The notes beneath the pieces are model-generated. The model was not told where the DNA came from and did no database searches. It was given only the letters and a program-made list of their open reading frames with translations. Made by a program: the position numbers and the translations under genes. Below, in pieces: positions 58,921 through 64,000 of a DNA stretch of 64,000 nt. Source of the DNA: Calonectria ilicicola (taxonomy: Eukaryota; Ascomycota; Sordariomycetes; Hypocreales; Nectriaceae); NCBI GenBank assembly GCA_020809705.1, contig CP085825.1, positions 4,774,001-4,838,000 on the forward strand, read 5' to 3'. Position 1 is the first letter of the stretch. Every line of letters begins with the position of its first letter.

Positions 58921-61900
58921 TGTTATGTATGCGGTCGATGTGTCTGAATAGAAATGATAGGAAGAGAAGGAGAAGGAGAAAGAAAGTGGTTCGGTTGATC
59001 AAGGCAGACGCCGGACACCTTCAACTGGCCCGGATTGGGCAAGTACATATACGGGCAGGTGTGTAAGCGCGAGGCCGCTTTGGTCATGCACAACACCAAA
59101 GCCCCAACTCCTGACGACGGTGTCCGAAACGAAAGAGAAAAAAAGTAAACAAAGTAGATGCGGTCACTCGACGGTGAAACAGGTTTGTGTATTTATCAAA
59201 TTCAATGGTAGGGAAAAAAAATCTTGCCAGCTTTGAGATTTTCGTTGAAGGGTGATAAATTAAAAGCCGTTAGGGGGAGATGGGGAAGGACAGGACCGGG
59301 GCACTGGGGGAAAATAGCCACGCCGGGGTCATTATGAACGATTGTCACACACCGATCAGCAGGGCAAAATGTTAATCGGTGCCGCTTGGCACACGGTCTT
59401 GGTCGGCTCTTCGGAATTCGATCAAAGCTTGGAGGCGATGCGTGTGTGGAGGGTATAGTGAGGAGAATGCAAGACAGCCACTCAAAGAGGCTTGGCTCAC
59501 GCAGTCCGGCACATTAGCCAAGAGTCAAACGTGTGAGAACTTGACAGCGCTTTCGTAAACCTTGTGCCGCGAGCCGAGAAAGCCAGACGCCCACTCTGCA
59601 AGCAGTAACTTGGCGCAAGGGGGGCAAAGGGTATGACGCGGGTGGAGACCCAAGCCCAGAGGTTAGGTACCAGAAAAAGTGAACTCACCTGGAATTGCCA
59701 GGGTCTAGGCTTGTAAAAATCGTCCGGGCTGGATCCCACGACGGGTCTTTGTTCCGTGATGAGCTGCTTCTAGCCCTTTGCTAAGACGTCCCCAACAACC
59801 CGGGGCCAGGTAAATGATCGTCCAAGCGCCCTACGACGACGAGTTTCGGAAATGGGCGCCTCCGCACCGTAACAACGTGGTGGACCAGGGAGCCCAGTGG
59901 CCTTGAGTGGCGGATGAGGCTCGGCGCTGAATTGTCTGAGTGAGATGAAGCAACGGGCCTCCGCGGGCGTCGTAAGCTTTGGGGGGCTGCGCTCGCTGAT
60001 AGTTTGTTGGGCGAGCTACGGGCGAGCGCGAAACGCGAAATACAGTGCTCTTACACCTGCGCCTCTTCAAACAAGCTGAGAGATTCGGAGTTTAGGCAGC
60101 GTCATTGCAGATCTGAGGGGATGCCCAGACTCGCGTAGCTTTTGCCGGGGGGCAGGATGTGATATTTATATTATTATACTGTACTCACTTTTCACACAAG
60201 AAGCGGGCAAGACACTCGACGGCCGGGGGGCGGGCAAAGGCTCCCCAACGGGCTGGGAAGGGTGATGCATGAGGGTCCGTTGGCCTTACAGTAGGCAGAG
60301 ACTTAGCACCCATCTAAGCAGAGTGGTCCGTCCAAACGGCACAGGAAAGGGCTAGCAGAGCAGACCACAACCGGGCCACTGGGCGAGCCAGCCAGCCAAT
60401 TCTTTTTCTGCTCTGCGGCACCTGTCAGTGTCAGTCCAACCAGCAGCGCTCAAATGACGATCATTTCCACCGACACATGATGACAAAGTCTGAACTTGCA
60501 GCTGGTGTCTCACAGACCACTGTATCAGTGGCCAAGTCGGTCGACCACTGGGCCTTGCTGATGCACCACCTACGAACTGCGGAGCATCCGCTATTGTTCA
60601 GGTTTCGGGTGTGACCTTTCGTCGTGGTCTAAAGGACCGCCAGTGTCACCATGCTTGATCCGCTCTCCGACAGTCAAGCGGGGAAACCGTGCCGTAAAGA
60701 TGGTGTGTGACGACCTCGCGGCTGGGCGGTACACCCGGTCGTGATAGCGTGGACGTGCATATGTCTAGTTGGTTCCATAGCGATTCATTGGCATTCATTG
60801 GCAAGGACTCGGTCTTGCCGCCGACCTCATCGAGGACCGAGGATGCATGCATGCATGCACATTCATTCGCACGGGGATAACATAGACCGGGGGGCGGTTA
60901 ACCCGACGGCGATTTGGTGAATTGACCCGGCTCGGCGCCGAGTCACGTGCTTCTCCTCCGTCTCATTCGACAAGACCTATTACGATCTGAGGCGCCAGTC
61001 CAGGCCATCGATTCCAACCGAGCCTAGTCGCAAATCAAGCGGCGAGGTCGATCAAGTCTCCCCTCTGCGTCTATCTCATCAAAGTTATGGACTTGACCCT
61101 TGGGCGAGTTTCATCGCTTACCCAATTTTCAAGTTGATCTCTATGAAAGTTACGTCAATTCATAGTTGGCTCCCTCTTTCCCAAGGGCCAGCGAGACAAC
61201 CGAACCCCTAAAAAATTTTCCTTCGCTCCCTTCATTTCCAGGCCCCCAGTACCCAACACACATCACCGTCACTATTTGCCCTGTTTCCTCATATCCTCGT
61301 CATCCTTCCCGCACTGGCCAGGGTGTTTCCCGCAGTGCCCGTTTGAGAACCATTGAGGCTAGACAGGTTGGATCTTGCGAATGCATGCACATGTCTAGGC
61401 AGCCCAATTTGTAATGGCTAGCCTCAACTCTTCCATGAGCCTTTTGCGTCATTGGCAGACCGATTGAAGATGTCTTAAATCCGCCTCTTGGCTGCATGGG
61501 CGGTGTAGCTTGTGACAACGCCAGCATCTTCGCCTTTTTCCGTGTCGCTTCTGCGGAAGTTTTTAGTCCCTGTCGGCTGGTCGCTACCCACAGCTCATGA
61601 TTGGTTCGCTGACTCTTGGTGCATGGCTTTGGTGGCATCACTATCAGTTTTTTTTTCAGAACTACAAGCCGTGTCCGGGTGGGGGAGGGGCCAATGGACA
61701 AAGATTACGAAATGGAGAGGGTACCATCAAACCAGCAATGATTCAGAATCCGTCAGTCTCAAACCTCTCTGGTAACGTTGTGCCGTTCAAAACGCTAACA
61801 CGGGCCGTTTGCACCCCAAGACCAGCTGAAAACCCAGCGCTGATGTGGTCACGAGGCTCACGGTGGCGATAATTACCATCAGAGGCATTTTCTAAACTGG

Positions 61901-62642
61901 ATGAGAAAATAAATCCATGACGACCATAGGCTCAGGATGCGGGTCGACTTCCCGCATCCCAGCCTCTATTCTGCAAGACTAAGGCAATAGTTGCCGTCGC
62001 CCAATCCGACATCGTTGCCGGCGCTACAATTTGCAGCGTCGTCTGAGACATAACCTATCCAATCCACGGCAGAAACGCTTGATCTTCCAGCAACCAGCCA
62101 AAAAAAGAGGGACTGTCTGAGCGTGCATTATCCCATCGATTTAGATCAATGCACTTCGATGCCACCCGAGAGGGTTCATATACGATAGCCAATGGCGTTT
62201 TTAGTTCGGGATTTGTCACTTATCGATCAAACACAAATAGATGTAGGGTGTCATGGAGATTTGACCGAGGTCTAAGATTTACCCATCGCTTTCGATGTGC
62301 GGAAGCGTTAGTGAGGCATACTCCGCCACGTGGTCCCTAGGTAGGTTGCTTCGCCATACTGTGTGCGCAACTGATGCAGTGATGATCATGATCAGCCACC
62401 AAGATGGAACCGGATGTGGACTATTGCAACGTTAGCATCTTTAGGCATGTCAGCGTTTAGTACGATGGATGGATACTTTGGTACTGTTTCAGAGCATTCA
62501 AGGAGATATTGCCAATATGTGCTGATATTGCTTGGGTTAATCATCTAAATGAATTAGATGTTGCAGGTCGAGAGGGTCCCACCCCTTTCTACACTCTGGA
62601 AGCACCTTAGGCAGTCCTACGCGCCTGCACGTTAACTCATAA
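58921..62642. other. Large gene-free interval before the tRNA gene
   Basis: About 3.7 kb with only short, mutually overlapping ORFs. It contains a GCAT tandem at 60843-60858 and scattered G/C runs. Neither a protein gene nor an RNA gene could be supported in it. Confidence 0.45.
60843..60858. repeat. ATGC tetranucleotide repeat
   Basis: Four perfect ATGC units stand in intergenic DNA. They form a self-complementary tract; no function is claimed. Confidence 0.8.
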
Positions 62643-62724
62643 GGCGTGGTGGCAGAGTGGTCTAATGCGTATGACTAGAAATCATATCTCTTCGGAGGCG
62701 TCTGTTCGAATCAGGCCCACGTCG
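62643..62724 (+). tRNA. tRNA-Ser (anticodon AGA)
   Basis: The 82 nt fold completely as a class II tRNA without intron. The acceptor stem pairs 62643-62649 with 62717-62723 (one G-U) and the discriminator is G62724. The D arm contains GTGGTCTAA. The anticodon stem TATGA/TCATA encloses the loop CTAGAAA, with AGA at 62677-62679. A long variable arm (62687-62699, CTC..GAG) is the serine hallmark. The T arm pairs 62700-62704 with 62712-62716 (one U-G) around TTCGAAT. A poly-T run lies shortly downstream (about 62735). AGA reads the TCT/TCC serine codons after deamination. Confidence 0.96.
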
Positions 62725-63467
62725 ATACTTGTTACTTTTTGCCACTGTCACATTCATACAAGGCCTCGATGTGTTCGACTTCTGGTTTCCTTTTTAATTT
62801 CCTATCACTAAGGTTTGAAGATTTGCAAGGGGCCTGCGGCGAATTTGAACAAGCCTCCCGCGCTGGTCAAGTAGCGAAAGGTATGCGGACAAGTTCGTTG
62901 AACCGCATTTATCTTAATGTCGTTCGTCATATCAATATCCGTATTCCAAATCCCCTTGATAGACAAAGTTTACATCAGATTCTGCAATCCAAAAATAAAC
63001 TATAGCCAAAATCGAAAAGGGGAAAGCGTATCAAAGATGGTAACCTTAAGATTACATAGCGGATCCCAAGCAACCAAAGCCGTATTCGTGCGGTTGCATT
63101 CGCGTGAAACAACTTGGAAAAAAAGCAGGCAGTTCTCAATTGGATTTCTTATCTCGAGCTAGCGCATCAAGTCCTTCCCATATTCGTGTATTTCGTTTTT
63201 CAATGGGTAGTGGAAGTGTCCAGACAGGGAAACGCAGCCATGAATACGAACGGACAAAAGTAGAACCGGCAATCTGACAGAACACTGCCCCACTACAGCA
63301 CGGAGCACAGCCACTCCGCTTCAAGTCCTCCACGTAACGCTTCACGAGCCACATCGCGACGCTCCAAACTATCCGCCGTTGACAACCCCTGGGTCAAGGA
63401 GATCGCATCTTTTCCCACCACCCCCAACGGCATCATCGCGCAGCGCCCGCTGACGACTCTGTGCAAA
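62725..63467. other. Upstream region of the CDC50-like gene
   Basis: About 740 bp between the tRNA and the flippase-subunit gene. It begins with the T-rich tRNA terminator and becomes GC-rich near 63300-63460, presumably the promoter and leader. No other gene was recognised. Confidence 0.5.
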
Positions 63468-64000
63468 ATGGCCGACTCACCTCGTGGCATCGACCACACT
63501 GATTCTATGAACTCCAACGATGGAGACCCGAAGCAGCCGGACAAGAAGAAGAGCCGTCGCCCTGCCAGTGAGTAGCGCTCTGGATGCTTCGGAAGCAGCG
63601 CGTAGTGCGGAGAGGAATCGCAGCTAATTGTACCACAACAGACACTGCTTTTCGGCAACAGCGCTTAAAGGCCTGGCAGTACGTGATAGTTTCTCATAAC
63701 ACTGGAGCTCCCATGCTGACAGCGACAGGCCCATCCTAACACCCAAGACGGTTCTTCCTCTATTTTTCGTCATCGGAATCATCTTTGCGCCCATCGGTGG
63801 TCTTCTCCTCTATGCGAGCTCTCAGGTATGGTCTTGCGCCGTATCCGGCTGCGTCCCATTCAGTGCAATCTTTAACAAATGCACTAGGTCCAAGAGATTA
63901 AGCTCGAATATACCGACTGCCGAAACGATGCCCCGGACTACGACAGTGGTAATGGCTTCAAATCCATGCCTAGCAAGTATGTCGACACGGCATTCAAGAA
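63468..64000 (+). CDS. CDC50/LEM3-family P4-ATPase subunit, partial at right edge
   Basis: Four exons are visible (63468-63567, 63642-63678, 63729-63825, 63888 to the window end); the gene continues beyond 64000. CDC50 proteins are obligate beta subunits of P4-ATPase lipid flippases in the ER, Golgi and plasma membrane. The N-terminus is charged ([12 protein letters not shown]). It is followed by the signature [19 protein letters not shown] and the first membrane helix ([20 protein letters not shown]), then the start of the ectodomain [11 protein letters not shown]. The microexon of 37 nt encodes RQQRLKAW; all four junctions keep the frame. The second membrane helix lies outside the window. 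Confidence 0.93.

Overview
The window is nuclear DNA from a filamentous ascomycete, most likely a Sordariomycete of the order Hypocreales. The evidence is short introns (about 50-60 nt) with GT..AG ends and CTAAC/CTGAC branch points, long pyrimidine-rich intergenic DNA, and proteins of recognisably Pezizomycotina type (neutral trehalase with an N-terminal PKA site, SNF1, SPT6, isocitrate lyase without a C-terminal SKL). The genus cannot be fixed from the sequence alone. I see no ribosomal DNA, CRISPR array, intact transposon, virus-derived sequence or secondary-metabolite cluster.

Layout. 1-7.6 kb: PKA regulatory subunit (+), SPF27/BCAS2 splicing factor (-) and an STF2-like small hydrophilic protein (-) whose ATG appears to be made by splicing. 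7.6-11 kb: no gene recognised. 11-21 kb: SPT6 (-), a Ste7-type MAP kinase kinase (+) and a HAD-family hydrolase (-). 21-25.7 kb: an AT-richer, gene-poor interval with a decayed ORF. 25.7-36.9 kb: a Bre4-like membrane protein (+, with an overlapping uORF), DNA polymerase epsilon subunit B (-), an unknown probably mitochondrial protein divergent from it (+), and SNF1 (+). 38-46 kb: isocitrate lyase (-) and neutral trehalase (-), separated by 3.6 kb without a gene. 48-59 kb: a compact group of Yippee (-), DUG1 dipeptidase (-), MPE1 (+), GET3 (-), HIU hydrolase (+) and an unknown 161-residue protein (-). 59-64 kb: a long gap, tRNA-Ser(AGA), and the first exons of a CDC50/LEM3 flippase subunit running off the right edge.

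Functionally these are housekeeping and signalling genes, not one pathway. Several belong to nutrient and stress control: PKA-R and neutral trehalase (a classic PKA target), SNF1 and isocitrate lyase (a classic SNF1-dependent gene; here convergent neighbours), the Ste7 MAPKK and the STF2-like stress protein. I found no convincing undescribed multi-gene system. The best leads are gene-level: the split start codon of the STF2-like gene, the ATGA-overlapping uORF of the Bre4-like gene, a possible mitochondrial isoform of DUG1, a frame-preserving intron in MPE1, a palindromic MCB element at the DPB2 divergent promoter, and the relic-bearing interval at 21-25 kb.

Exon coordinates were derived by hand from reading frame, splice sites and family conservation. 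All multi-exon models sum to whole codons, but none is backed by transcript data.
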